Source: CAZCAC01 sp964496575
GTDB lineage: Bacteria; Planctomycetota; UBA1135; GCA-002686595
Direction of reading: 5' to 3'
NCBI GenBank assembly: GCA_964496575.1
Contig: CAZCAC010000049.1
Coordinates: forward strand, 1-59,076
DNA: 59,076 bases
Below the pieces are notes generated by a model. It made no database searches, had not been told where the DNA came from, and worked only from the letters and a program-made list of their open reading frames with translations. Both the position numbers and the translations under genes were made by a program. Positions 46,433 to 55,015 of the stretch are shown piece by piece (position 1 is the stretch's first letter; each line of letters opens with the position of its first letter).

Positions 46433-47668
46433 TCAGACGTAGATCGGGTGCGCTCGGGCCAGCTCGGCGACCTCGCCCCGGACCCGGTTCGCGACGCTCT
46501 CGTCGTCGGGCTGATCGAGGATGTCGGCGATCCAGTTGCCGAGGGTGCACATGTCCTCTTCCTCGAGTCCGCGAGTGGTGACGGCGGCCGTCCCCAGGCG
46601 GACCCCGCTCGCTTCCATCGGCGGGCGCTGGTCGTACGGGATCAGGTTCTTGTTGCAGGTGATGTCGACCGCGTGCAGCGAGTCCTCGGCCTTCTGGCCG
46701 GAGAGCCCCTTGCTGTTCACGTCGACGAGGCAGAGGTGGTTGTCGGTGCCGCCCGAGACGATGCGCAGGCCGCGCTCGATCAGCGTCTCGACCAGCGCCC
46801 GGGCGTTGCTGACCACCCTCACCGCGTAGTCCTTGAAGGAGGGGTCGAGCGCCTCGCGCAGGGCGACCGCCTTGGCGGCGATGACGTGCATCAGCGGGCC
46901 ACCCTGCCCGCCGGGGAAGATGGTGCTGTTGACGCGCTTCAGCACCCCGAGGTCGTCGGTGACGATCAGCCCGCCGCGGGGCCCACGCAGCGTCTTGTGC
47001 GTGGTCATCGTCACGATGTCGGAATGCGGCACGGGGCTGGGGTGGACTCCCCCGGCGACGAGCCCGGCGATGTGGGCCATGTCGACCATCAGCTTCGCTT
47101 CGACCTCCTTCGCGATCTCCGCGAACGCGGAGAAGTCGATGGTCCGCGAGTACGCCGAGGCTCCGGCGAGGATCACCTCCGGTCGCACCTCGCGCGCCCG
47201 CTCGCGGACGTGGTCGAGGTCGATCACCTCCCGTTCGCGGTCGACGCCGTACGAGTGGAAGTCGTAGAAGATGCCGGAGAAGTTCTTCGGGTGGCCGTGG
47301 CTGAGGTGACCGCCGTGATCGAGGCTCATCGCCAGGACCTTGTCGCCCGGCTCGCAGATCGCCATCAGCGCGCCCATGTTGGCCTGCGTGCCGGAGTGCG
47401 GCTGGGCGTTGGCGTACTTCGCCGAGAAGAGCTCCTTGGCGCGATTGCGCGCGAGGTTCTCCACCGTGTCGACGTGCTCGCAGCCTCCGTAGTAGCGGCG
47501 CCCCGGATAGCCCTCGGCGTACTTGTTGGTCAGGACGCTGCCCATCGCCGCCATCACCTCCGTGGAGGTGTGGTTCTCCGAGGCGATCAGCTCCAGCTGC
47601 GCCTCCTGGCGCTGTGCCTCCGCGGCGACCGCTTCCCAGACCTCGGCGTCCGTGTGTTCGACCTTCAT
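46433..47668 (-). CDS. glyA: Serine hydroxymethyltransferase
   Basis: This 411-aa PLP enzyme interconverts serine and glycine and supplies one-carbon units. LELIASENHTSTEVMAAMGS, NKYAEGYPGRRYYGGCEHVD, QPHSGTQANMGAL, MVDMAHIAGLVAGG, MTTHKTLRGPRGG (PLP Lys) and VRLGTAAVTTRGLEEEDM are all present. The start is coupled to the preceding MORN-repeat gene (TGATG at 47666-47670), with an AGGGAGG sequence 9 bases before the ATG. Downstream is repeat copy C and no other terminator. Confidence 0.97.
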   Translation of the reverse strand: MKVEHTDAEVWEAVAAEAQRQEAQLELIASENHTSTEVMAAMGSVLTNKYAEGYPGRRYYGGCEHVDTVENLARNRAKELFSAKYANAQPHSGTQANMGALMAICEPGDKVLAMSLDHGGHLSHGHPKNFSGIFYDFHSYGVDREREVIDLDHVRERAREVRPEVILAGASAYSRTIDFSAFAEIAKEVEAKLMVDMAHIAGLVAGGVHPSPVPHSDIVTMTTHKTLRGPRGGLIVTDDLGVLKRVNSTIFPGGQGGPLMHVIAAKAVALREALDPSFKDYAVRVVSNARALVETLIERGLRIVSGGTDNHLCLVDVNSKGLSGQKAEDSLHAVDITCNKNLIPYDQRPPMEASGVRLGTAAVTTRGLEEEDMCTLGNWIADILDQPDDESVANRVRGEVAELARAHPIYV

Positions 47669-48732
47669 CACTCCGATCCTCCCTGCTCGCTGCCACCGGT
47701 CGGGGGACTGGTCTCGTTCTCGCCTTCCGCCGGTGGGATCTGCTCCAGGGGGTTGCCCTCGCCGTCGGTCACTCGGACGTCGTTCTCGTAGCCGCCGGTC
47801 ATCGTGGCGTCGCGGCTTCCGTCCGCGTTCCAGTAGTGCCAGAAGCCGGTTCGCAGGCCGGCGGCGAACTGGCCCTGCGCGCGAGGGGTCCCGTTGGGGT
47901 AGAGCCAGGTCATCTTCCCTTCGGGAACACCGTTGACGAAGGTGAGTCTGCGCTCCACCTCGCCGCTGTCGTAATAGGAGATCACCTCTCCGTCGGGTTT
48001 GCCATCGACGTACGGGTGCTCGGTCATCAGCTGACCATTCGCGTGGTGAACGCTCCACACCCCGGAGCGCTGTCCGTCCTTGTACTCACCCGCCTCGGCC
48101 GGTCGCCCGTTCGGGTGGTAGCTCTTCCACGGCCCCGCCTGGAGGCCCTGATCGTACGAGCCCTCCTGTTTCTTCTGGCCGTTGGCCCAGAACTCGATCG
48201 CCTCGCCGTGCTGGACGCCGGAGACGTAGCTCATCTGCTGCCAGACGTTCCCGCCCGGGTGCCAGAGCGTGGCGTCCCCCACGCGCAATCCCTTCGAGAA
48301 GGTGAGCACCATCGCCGGCTGGCCGTTCTCGTGCCAGCTCTGGAACTCGCCGTCCTCGACGTCCTCGACGTAGGTGGCGACGAAGTTGCGCTCGCCGTTC
48401 TCGTGCCAGGTCTCCCACTTCCCGGTCCGGTCGCCGTGCAGGTACTCACCGCGCCCGGCGACCTGGCCATTCTCGTGCCAGAAGGTCCACAGCCCCTCGC
48501 GCAGACCGAGGCGCATCTGACCCTCGCCCCGCTTCCTGGTCTTGGCCTCGTCGTGCCAGTCGGTGACGACTTCCAGCTCGTTGCCGGGAGGGTCGGACTG
48601 GCTCTCCCCATCGTCCTTCCCGCAGGCGGCGAAGGAGAAGCAGGCGAGGACGAGGGCGAGCAGGACGTGGAGCCCCCTGCCAGGGACAAGGGGGTGCCGT
48701 ACGTGGAGGTTCGATTCGATCGGGGCATTCAT
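47668..48732 (-). CDS. MORN/YwqK-repeat lipoprotein
   Basis: This 354-aa protein has a lipoprotein signal with lipobox FAAC (residues ~34-37). The rest contains about nine repeats of the YwqK/MORN type, each like GLWTFWHENGQVAGRGEY or GKWETWHENGERNFVATY, spaced every ~23 residues. They form an extended beta-hairpin ladder that could bind other proteins or glycans. The C-terminal tail is Gly/Glu/Pro-rich. The stop codon overlaps the glyA start, which is odd for a surface protein and a cytoplasmic enzyme. Confidence 0.85.
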   Translation of the reverse strand: MNAPIESNLHVRHPLVPGRGLHVLLALVLACFSFAACGKDDGESQSDPPGNELEVVTDWHDEAKTRKRGEGQMRLGLREGLWTFWHENGQVAGRGEYLHGDRTGKWETWHENGERNFVATYVEDVEDGEFQSWHENGQPAMVLTFSKGLRVGDATLWHPGGNVWQQMSYVSGVQHGEAIEFWANGQKKQEGSYDQGLQAGPWKSYHPNGRPAEAGEYKDGQRSGVWSVHHANGQLMTEHPYVDGKPDGEVISYYDSGEVERRLTFVNGVPEGKMTWLYPNGTPRAQGQFAAGLRTGFWHYWNADGSRDATMTGGYENDVRVTDGEGNPLEQIPPAEGENETSPPTGGSEQGGSE

Positions 48733-48886
48733 GGCCAGATCATAGCTTCCGGAACGGCGGGGTCACTACCCAGATCCTCTCGGGCCGGGGCGTTCGGCCT
48801 CGATTCCCCGGCCCGGGGGGACGTTGGAGGCCCGGGTCCCGCCTGCTACGCTGCGCTCCCCCACTGGACTTCTCCCCCGCGATGTC

Positions 48887-50413
48887 ATGACCACCCGCCG
48901 AGCTCTCCCCGCGATCGCCGTCTGTCTGGGCCTCTGGCTCCCGGTCCTCTCCTGCTCCGGCGGCGGGGAGGAGCGCGCGAACGTGGTGCTGGTCACGCTC
49001 GACACCACCCGCCCCGACTTCTTCGGAGCCTGGGGGAGCGAGGGCGATCCGACCCCGCACTTCGACGCGCTGGCCGACGAGGGGGTGCGCTTCGCCATGG
49101 CGGTGAGCGCCTCGGCGGTGACCCCGGTCTCGCACGCGTCGATCCTCACCGGGCAGAACCCCTACACCCACCGCCTGCGGATCCTCGCCGGTCGGAGCGG
49201 ATTCCGGCTCCCCGAGGAGATGCCGACGCTGGCCACCACGCTGAAGGGGTACGGCTACCGGACGGCGGCGATCCACAGCGCCTTTCCCGTCTCGGGCATC
49301 TACGGCTTCGACCGCGGCTTCGACCGCTTCGAGGAGGTGGTCGGCAGCGGCCTGCAGGACAAGGCGGACGGCGCGATGGGCTGGGACGTGATGGTCGGCC
49401 AGCGCAGGTCCGACGAGACCACCGAGCGTGTTCTCGACTTCCTGCGCGGAGCGGAGGAGCCCTTCTTCCTCTGGATCCACTACTGGGACCCGCACGATCC
49501 GGGGCTCCTGCCGCCGGACGAGTTCCTGGAGGGGAAGGCGCCCTTCGGGGAGGACGGCCGGCCGATCTACGGCACTCGCGAGCTGTACGCCGCCGAGGTG
49601 ACCTACGTCGACGAGCAGTTCGGCCGGGTGGTCGGGCAGCTGAAGGAGCGTGGCTGCTACGACCGGACGATCCTCACCGTGGTCTCCGATCACGGCGAAG
49701 GCCTCGACGACGGTCTCGAGCGTCACGGCTGGGCCGCGCACCGAATCCTCTACCAGGAGCAGATCCACGTCCCGCTGATCGTGCGGATCCCCGGCGCTCG
49801 CCAGGGAGGGGAGGTCGAGGCGATGGTCCGCACCATCGACATCTTCCCGACCCTGCTCGACTACCTCGACGTCGCCCCTCCGGGCTCCGTCGAGGGGAGG
49901 ACCCTGCGACCGCTGCTCGAAGGAGCGGAGGATGAAGATCGCATCGCCTACGCCGACCAGATCAATCTGTGGGACGCCAACGCCGGCCTCGTCGAGAAGC
50001 GACCGAAAGCCGATTTCCTACACGTGGCGATGGACGATCGGTGGAAGCTGATCTACCGCCCTTCTTACCCGGAAGATTCGGAGCTGTACGACTATCGCGC
50101 CGATCCGGGTGAGCTGAAGAACCTCCTCGAGGTCGAGCCGGAGATCGCTTCGCGGCTGATGATCGAGCTCGCCGAACGCGCGGGCTGGGTGCTGGTCCCA
50201 TTCGCCGCGGACGGCACCGGAGAGGAGATGAGTCAGCGGGACCTGAGCATCCTGAACGGGCTCGGCTACACGCAGGGGGACTCCCCTACCGAGCCGGTGC
50301 GGCTCGACGAGCACTGGGAGTGGCTCTGCCCGCGGGACCGAGAGCGCCACCTCGACGAGGGGCCCTGCCCGCGCTGTGGCGGGAAGTGCCTGCCCGCCGC
50401 CCGGAAGCGCTGA
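48887..50413 (+). CDS. Sulfatase-superfamily lipoprotein (1)
   Basis: This 508-aa protein has a lipobox (VLSC) and the alkaline-phosphatase/sulfatase fold. Metal ligands appear in VTLDTTRPD and VVSDHGEG. The site of the formylglycine Cys (CxPxR) reads SAVTPVSHASILTG, so Thr replaces Cys and His the Arg. It therefore should not be a formylglycine sulfatase; it may act through Thr as phosphatases and phosphoethanolamine transferases do. A C-terminal Cys-rich tail (CPRDRERHLDEGPCPRCGGKC) could hold a zinc ribbon. The ATG at 48887 starts the signal peptide. Confidence 0.9.
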   Translation: MTTRRALPAIAVCLGLWLPVLSCSGGGEERANVVLVTLDTTRPDFFGAWGSEGDPTPHFDALADEGVRFAMAVSASAVTPVSHASILTGQNPYTHRLRILAGRSGFRLPEEMPTLATTLKGYGYRTAAIHSAFPVSGIYGFDRGFDRFEEVVGSGLQDKADGAMGWDVMVGQRRSDETTERVLDFLRGAEEPFFLWIHYWDPHDPGLLPPDEFLEGKAPFGEDGRPIYGTRELYAAEVTYVDEQFGRVVGQLKERGCYDRTILTVVSDHGEGLDDGLERHGWAAHRILYQEQIHVPLIVRIPGARQGGEVEAMVRTIDIFPTLLDYLDVAPPGSVEGRTLRPLLEGAEDEDRIAYADQINLWDANAGLVEKRPKADFLHVAMDDRWKLIYRPSYPEDSELYDYRADPGELKNLLEVEPEIASRLMIELAERAGWVLVPFAADGTGEEMSQRDLSILNGLGYTQGDSPTEPVRLDEHWEWLCPRDRERHLDEGPCPRCGGKCLPAARKR

Positions 50414-50637
50414 GAGCTCTCGTTCCCCCGTTCGGGTCCCCCGGAGGCACCCGCCCGGGGAAAAACGCCCCGGATTCACGCAATCTTCATCGCTCGGTGT
50501 ATCCTCGTCCTTTCGGGGTACCTCGTCTTCGATCGGTGCTCCGTCTGGATTTTGATTCACCACCCTGAGAGTTATCTCGTCCCCTCCCCCGCCGGCGAGT
50601 TCCCGGCGCCATCCCGAGAGGCAATCGAACAGAAGAG

Positions 50638-51783
50638 ATGAAGATCAACACCATCCTGGCCACCACCGGCGCCCTCGTCCTGGTGGGTATGGCCCAAGCC
50701 GACCTCCTGATCACCGAGATCGTCGACGGCACGCTCCCCGGCGGTCTGCCCAAGTGGGTTGAGATCACCAACACCGGTACCACGACCCTCGACCTCACCC
50801 AGTACAGCCTGGGCAACTTCAACAACGGCGGCACCAACCTCGGCGGCGGCGCGGCGACCGTGCTCACCGGCACCCTCGCCCCCGGCGCGAGCTACGTTTT
50901 CGGATACGAGCCGCCCCCCACACCTCCGGCCACGTCGACGTTCTTCGACGTCTACGGCGCCGACTGCGACATCTACACCGGCGCCTACATCAACGGCGAC
51001 GACGTGATCGCGCTGTTCCTCGGCGCAGCCACCGGTGACGGCACCAACGCCACCATGGTCGACGTCTACGGCATGCTCGGCACCGACGGCTCCGGCGAGA
51101 CCTGGGAGTACCTGGACAGCTTCGCCTACCGCTGCGGCGACACCGCCAACGGCGGCGTGTTCGACGAGAACGACTGGCACATCGAAGGCGCCAATGGCCT
51201 CGAGGCCGGCTGCGGTGGCGACGACACCTGCGAGCAGGGCAACCTGGTCGCCTGGACCACCCCCTGGGTCCACACCGGCTGCGGCCCCGCCGACCCCGGC
51301 GTCCCGTACTGCCTCGGTGACGGCAGCGGCACCGCCTGCCCCTGCGCCAACAACAACGACGGCAGCATCGGCCCGGCCGGTTGCGACAACGGCGTATTCG
51401 CCTCGGGCGCCCAGCTCACCGGCAGCGGCGTCGCGAGCCTGGCCAACGACACCCTGGTGCTCTCGGCGATCAACCTCGAGCCCAACAACAGCGGCCTCTA
51501 CTTCCAGGCCGACAACGACCTCTCCCCCGGTAACGTCTGGGGTGACGGCCTGCAGTGCGCGGGCGGCCAGCTGAAGCGCCTCGGCGTCCGCTTCGCTTCC
51601 GCGGCGGGTGATTCCGACACCTCCGGCTTCGCGCAGTCGATCTCCGTCAAGGCGGGCAACATCTCCGCTGGTGACACCAAGCGCTACCAGCTCTGGTACC
51701 GCACCACCGTGGCCCCGCCCTGCGGCGTCGGCGTCAACGACTTCAACTCCACCAACGGCTACGCCGTTCTCTGGAGCCTGTAG
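50638..51783 (+). CDS. Secreted lamin-tail-domain protein with shared Cys-rich C-terminal domain
   Basis: This 381-aa protein has a signal peptide (KINTILATTGALVLVGMAQA). Residues ~22-180 match a lamin-tail domain (DLLITEIVDGTLPG, KWVEITNTGTTTLDLTQYSL), known from secreted nucleases and surface proteins as a binding module. Residues ~224-381 form a second domain with CLGDGSGTACPCANNNDG, AGCDNG, FQADNDLSPG, CAGGQLKRLGV, YQLWYRTTVAPPCG. The same domain occurs at the right window end (58491). It is probably extracellular. A purine-rich AGAAGAG immediately precedes the ATG. The gene is followed by the hairpin at 51836. Confidence 0.85.
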   Translation: MKINTILATTGALVLVGMAQADLLITEIVDGTLPGGLPKWVEITNTGTTTLDLTQYSLGNFNNGGTNLGGGAATVLTGTLAPGASYVFGYEPPPTPPATSTFFDVYGADCDIYTGAYINGDDVIALFLGAATGDGTNATMVDVYGMLGTDGSGETWEYLDSFAYRCGDTANGGVFDENDWHIEGANGLEAGCGGDDTCEQGNLVAWTTPWVHTGCGPADPGVPYCLGDGSGTACPCANNNDGSIGPAGCDNGVFASGAQLTGSGVASLANDTLVLSAINLEPNNSGLYFQADNDLSPGNVWGDGLQCAGGQLKRLGVRFASAAGDSDTSGFAQSISVKAGNISAGDTKRYQLWYRTTVAPPCGVGVNDFNSTNGYAVLWSL

Positions 51784-51835
51784 TCCGGACGATATGATCT
51801 CGGCGGGGGCGTGAGCCCACGGGCCGAGCGAACGA

Positions 51836-51867
51836 GAGGGCGGCGTCGCGAAAGCGGCGCCGCCCTC
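51836..51867 (+). terminator. Terminator hairpin with GNRA tetraloop
   Basis: GAGGGCGGCG and CGCCGCCCTC form ten pairs, followed by a T-G wobble, three pairs and a GAAA loop closed by C-G. There is no T-run. It should end the lamin-tail transcript. The remainder of the 51784-52100 gap holds no gene that I can support; the promoter of the following gene must lie near 52000-52100. Confidence 0.7.
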
Positions 51868-52100
51868 GTTCCGTAGCTCGAAAGGGTGGGCCACAGCACC
51901 CCGTCGTCGTACTCCATCCGGATCCCCTTCCCCGACCAGGTGCAGGACCCGGGACCAGCCGGGAGCCTCGATCTCCAGGCCGCGCTCGCGGTGCCGGGCG
52001 CTGGCTCCGGCCGGGGATGGACCGGCGCCGGCCGCCACGATTGCTCCTCGATTCCGTTTTCTCTTCCCGTCTCCAGCCGTCGCTGCCTACCCTTGGCGCC

Positions 52101-52964
52101 ATGAAGCTGCTGCTCAAACTCCTCGTCGCGGGGGTGCTCCTCGTGGTCCTCCTCGTCGTGGGATTCGCCTTCTTCCTCGATCCGATGGCCCGCACCGCGG
52201 TCGAAGAAGGGGTCACGCACGCCACCGGCAGCGAGACCACGCTCGAGTCGGCGAGCATCGAGCTGGTCGCCGGCGAGGTGAAGTTCGACTCCCTGGAGAT
52301 CGCCAACCCGCCGGGCTTCTCCGAACAACCGATGCTCGCCATCGGGCACTTCGAGGCGGACTGGGACCTCGGCTCGCTGTTCGGGGACGAGATCGTCGTC
52401 AACCTGCTGGAACTCGACGGCCTCGACCTCTCCCTCGAGCTGAACGGCACCGAGAGCAACATCGGGCCCCTGATCGAGCGGCTGCGCGAGCTGGCCGCGA
52501 GTGGCGGCGACGCTCCGGGCGAGCCGACCGAACCGTCCGGGGAACCCTCCGGCGAAGGGGAAGGGGGTCCCGACGTCTTCATCGACAAGGTGCGCATCGC
52601 CGGCGTCCGTACGGGGCTGAAGATCACCGGCGTCCCGGGGATCGAGGGCTCCTACAGCGCCGAGGTGCCCGAGATCATCATCGAGGATCTCGGCACCGGC
52701 GAGAAGAGCGGCACGGTCGCCGAGTGGAGCGCGCGCATCGTCGAGGTGGTCCTCGTCGCCGCGCAGAGCGCCAAGGGCAACTTCCCCGCGGAGTACCAGG
52801 CGCTGCTCGCCGGCGACCTCGACAGCCTGAAGGAAGGGTTGAAGAAGGAGCTGGAGGGAGAGGTGAAGGAGCTGATCGAGGAGCAGCTGGGCGACGAGGC
52901 GAAGGACGCCCTCGACAAGCTCAAGGACAAGGGGCTCGACGGGATCCTGGGCGGCGGCGACTGA
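52101..52964 (+). CDS. AsmA-like membrane-anchored protein
   Basis: This 287-aa protein has an N-terminal membrane segment (LLKLLVAGVLLVVLLVVGFAFFL). The domain that follows (AVEEGVTHATGSETTLESAS, KFDSLEIANPPGFSEQ, LELDGLDLSLELNG) resembles the start of AsmA/DUF748-type proteins, which bridge membranes and may move lipids. A Glu/Gly/Pro-rich insert (~145-160) and a Lys/Glu-rich C-terminal helix (~245-285) follow. It is probably in the periplasm. The gene is isolated and convergent with the next sulfatase-like gene. Confidence 0.75.
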   Translation: MKLLLKLLVAGVLLVVLLVVGFAFFLDPMARTAVEEGVTHATGSETTLESASIELVAGEVKFDSLEIANPPGFSEQPMLAIGHFEADWDLGSLFGDEIVVNLLELDGLDLSLELNGTESNIGPLIERLRELAASGGDAPGEPTEPSGEPSGEGEGGPDVFIDKVRIAGVRTGLKITGVPGIEGSYSAEVPEIIIEDLGTGEKSGTVAEWSARIVEVVLVAAQSAKGNFPAEYQALLAGDLDSLKEGLKKELEGEVKELIEEQLGDEAKDALDKLKDKGLDGILGGGD

Positions 52965-53100
52965 GTGCAGCGCGGGCGGGCGCCCGCAAGCCAGCTTCCT
53001 CGACGACCCGTTCAAGGTTGCCTCCGTCGCCAGGACCCGCAAAGCACCACCGGGAACCGAGTTGCTGTGGCTGGAGCACGTCGGCGGGAATAGTCCAGGC

Positions 53101-53248
53101 TAGCGGGTCAACCGACCGTTTCGATCACGATTCTCGAGAGCTTCGATGCCCTCCCAGCCTGCTTTCTGCGCGCAGCGCGCAGAAACCGACTCCGAGTAGA
53201 TCAGCCTGCTTTCTGCGCGCAGCGCGCAGAAACCGACTCCGACTGGAT
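53101..53248 (+). repeat. Dispersed structured intergenic repeat, copy D with doubled hairpin
   Basis: On the plus strand: GCGGGTCAACCGACC, CGATCACGATTCTCGAGAGC, spacer, GCCTGC and two identical hairpins with arms TTTCTGCGCGC and GCGCGCAGAAA (53163-53185 and 53210-53232), each followed by CGACTCCGA. The hairpin module is tandemly repeated with a 47-base period. A lone GCGGGC/GCCCGC-type stem occurs just after the preceding stop (about 52971-52987). It lies between convergent genes, ending 5 bases before the next stop codon. Confidence 0.92.
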
Positions 53249-53253
53249 CACCG

Positions 53254-54819
53254 TCACTCCTCGCTCATCCACTCCGGCAACTCATCCGGGGTGGGGCCAC
53301 TCTCGGTGTAGCCGAGGGCGTCCAGTCGGTCCCGGATGTAGTCCAGCTGCGCCCGGTTGAAGGTCGAAGAGCGCGGCTGTGGCTTCGTCATCCACTGATT
53401 GAGCGCACGCCTCAGCGCGGGGAGCTGCGCCTGCGACTCGGTCGTCGGCTGGCGGATCAGATCGACCCTCTCCTCCGGATCGTTCTCGAGGTCGTACAGC
53501 TCGTCGAGTCCCTTGAGGTACGGCGCCTGGATGTACTTCCAGCGCCCGATCCGCACGCTCTTCGCCTTGAGCTGATTCCCCCAGATGAGCGCCCTCTTGC
53601 TCCTGAGCTGTTCGACCGCGATCGGCTGCGTGGCCTCACAGTAGATCGGTCGGACGGGCAGCGCCTGCCCGTCGAGCGCTCCCGCGAGGCTGATTCCGTC
53701 GACCTCCTCGGGCAAGGGGATCTCCAGGAGGTCGAGGATCGTCGGGAAGAGGTCGATCGTCGCCACGTGATCGTCGACCGTCTGCCCACGGCCCCGCCCG
53801 TCGGGCATGCGCACGATGAGGGGGACGTGGAGGTTGGTCTCGTAGACCCACGCGCCGTGGTGCCAGAAGTCCGCGTGCTCCCAGAAGGTCTCGCCGTGAT
53901 CCCCGGTGAGGATCACGATCGCGTCGTCGAGAATCCCGCGCTCGCGCAGTTCATCCAGGAGTCGACCGACGTGGGCATCCATGTAGGTGACCTCACCGGC
54001 GTACAGCGCCGCGAGGTCGTCGTCGCCCGGAATCGGCTTGCCGTCGGCGCCGCGGATGAGCTCGGGGGAAAGCCCGTACTTGAAAGGCGAGAGGTACTTC
54101 CCGGTCACCGCTTTCTGGTGCGCATGCTCCTGCGCGCCCAGGTCCATGAAGTCGGACTTGATCGGCCCCCCCTCGCGGGCGTACTTGGCCCCGTACGGCT
54201 CCGGCGGGTCGAAGGGCGCGTGCGGGTCGAAGTAGTGCACGAAGAGGAAGAGCCGCTCGTCCTCTACATCGATCTCGTCGAGGTGCGAGAGGACCGCATC
54301 GCTGACCGCCTCGGCCCGGCGCTGGACCTGGTCGGCCATCTTGGGGTCGTACTCGATGGTGAACTCCTGATCGAAGTGATCGAACCCCGCGTTGAAGTCG
54401 AAGACGCGATCGAGCGCGAAGGAACCGAGGAACGCGGCGGTGTGGAATCCCTCCTCCTTCAGCACCTCGGCCAGCATCACGTTGTCGTGATTCAGCATGA
54501 AGCCGTTCCGCACCACGCCGTGCTTGCGCGGGTAGAGCCCGGTCATCATCGTGGTGTGCGAGGCGAGCGTGGTCGGCACGACGGTGCTCGTCGAGCGGAA
54601 GAGGGTCGCCTCGGCGGCGAACGCGTCGATCTCGGGCGTCGCGACCGTCTCGTTCCCGTAGCAGCCGAGGTGGTCGGCCCGCTGGGTGTCGAGGGAGATC
54701 AGCACCACGTGCGGGTAGCGCGCCGGTGGCTCCTGCGCGCAGGAGCCGGTGAACAGGAGAGCGGTCAGCAGCGCACAGGGCGCCGCCAGGCCGGCCGGGG
54801 AGGGGCGTCGGGGGATCAT
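53254..54819 (-). CDS. Sulfatase-superfamily lipoprotein (2)
   Basis: This ~521-aa protein has a lipobox (FTGSC) and the fold motifs ISLDTQRADHLGCYG, FLFVHYFDPHAPFDPP and ILTGDHGETFWEHADFWHHG. The formylglycine position reads TTLASHTTMMTG, with Thr instead of Cys. It is probably an exported phospho- or sulfo-ester hydrolase or a transferase. The ATG at 54819 is preferred because the lipoprotein signal starts there; an in-frame start at 54900 would add 27 charged residues. It diverges from sulfatase-like gene 3, with which it shares a 196-base intergenic region. Confidence 0.9.
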   Translation of the reverse strand: MIPRRPSPAGLAAPCALLTALLFTGSCAQEPPARYPHVVLISLDTQRADHLGCYGNETVATPEIDAFAAEATLFRSTSTVVPTTLASHTTMMTGLYPRKHGVVRNGFMLNHDNVMLAEVLKEEGFHTAAFLGSFALDRVFDFNAGFDHFDQEFTIEYDPKMADQVQRRAEAVSDAVLSHLDEIDVEDERLFLFVHYFDPHAPFDPPEPYGAKYAREGGPIKSDFMDLGAQEHAHQKAVTGKYLSPFKYGLSPELIRGADGKPIPGDDDLAALYAGEVTYMDAHVGRLLDELRERGILDDAIVILTGDHGETFWEHADFWHHGAWVYETNLHVPLIVRMPDGRGRGQTVDDHVATIDLFPTILDLLEIPLPEEVDGISLAGALDGQALPVRPIYCEATQPIAVEQLRSKRALIWGNQLKAKSVRIGRWKYIQAPYLKGLDELYDLENDPEERVDLIRQPTTESQAQLPALRRALNQWMTKPQPRSSTFNRAQLDYIRDRLDALGYTESGPTPDELPEWMSEE

Positions 54820-55015
54820 CTTCAAGGGGAGCTCTGGAGGGGCGCCGCCGCGGGTGGTTCTCGCACGAGGGCTACGGATCTTCTCCATTCGGGTCGACAT
54901 TCCTACGGCCTCTCCCCGAGATTTCGAGAAGTATTCGGCTCCCGATCGCCCGGAGGCCCGCCCCGCGCCGAATCCGGGCTAGCTTTCGGGTCCCCGCCCC
55001 GTAGAGTCCGCGATC

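Noticed and set aside
50552..50577. TTGATT ... TTATCT as a sigma-70 promoter for the lamin-tail gene
   Set aside because: The spacing is only 14 bases and the boxes are weak.
53156..53249. The 47-base direct repeat as a CRISPR array
   Set aside because: There are only two units, each is internally palindromic, and no variable spacers or cas genes are present; the same module occurs elsewhere as a dispersed repeat.
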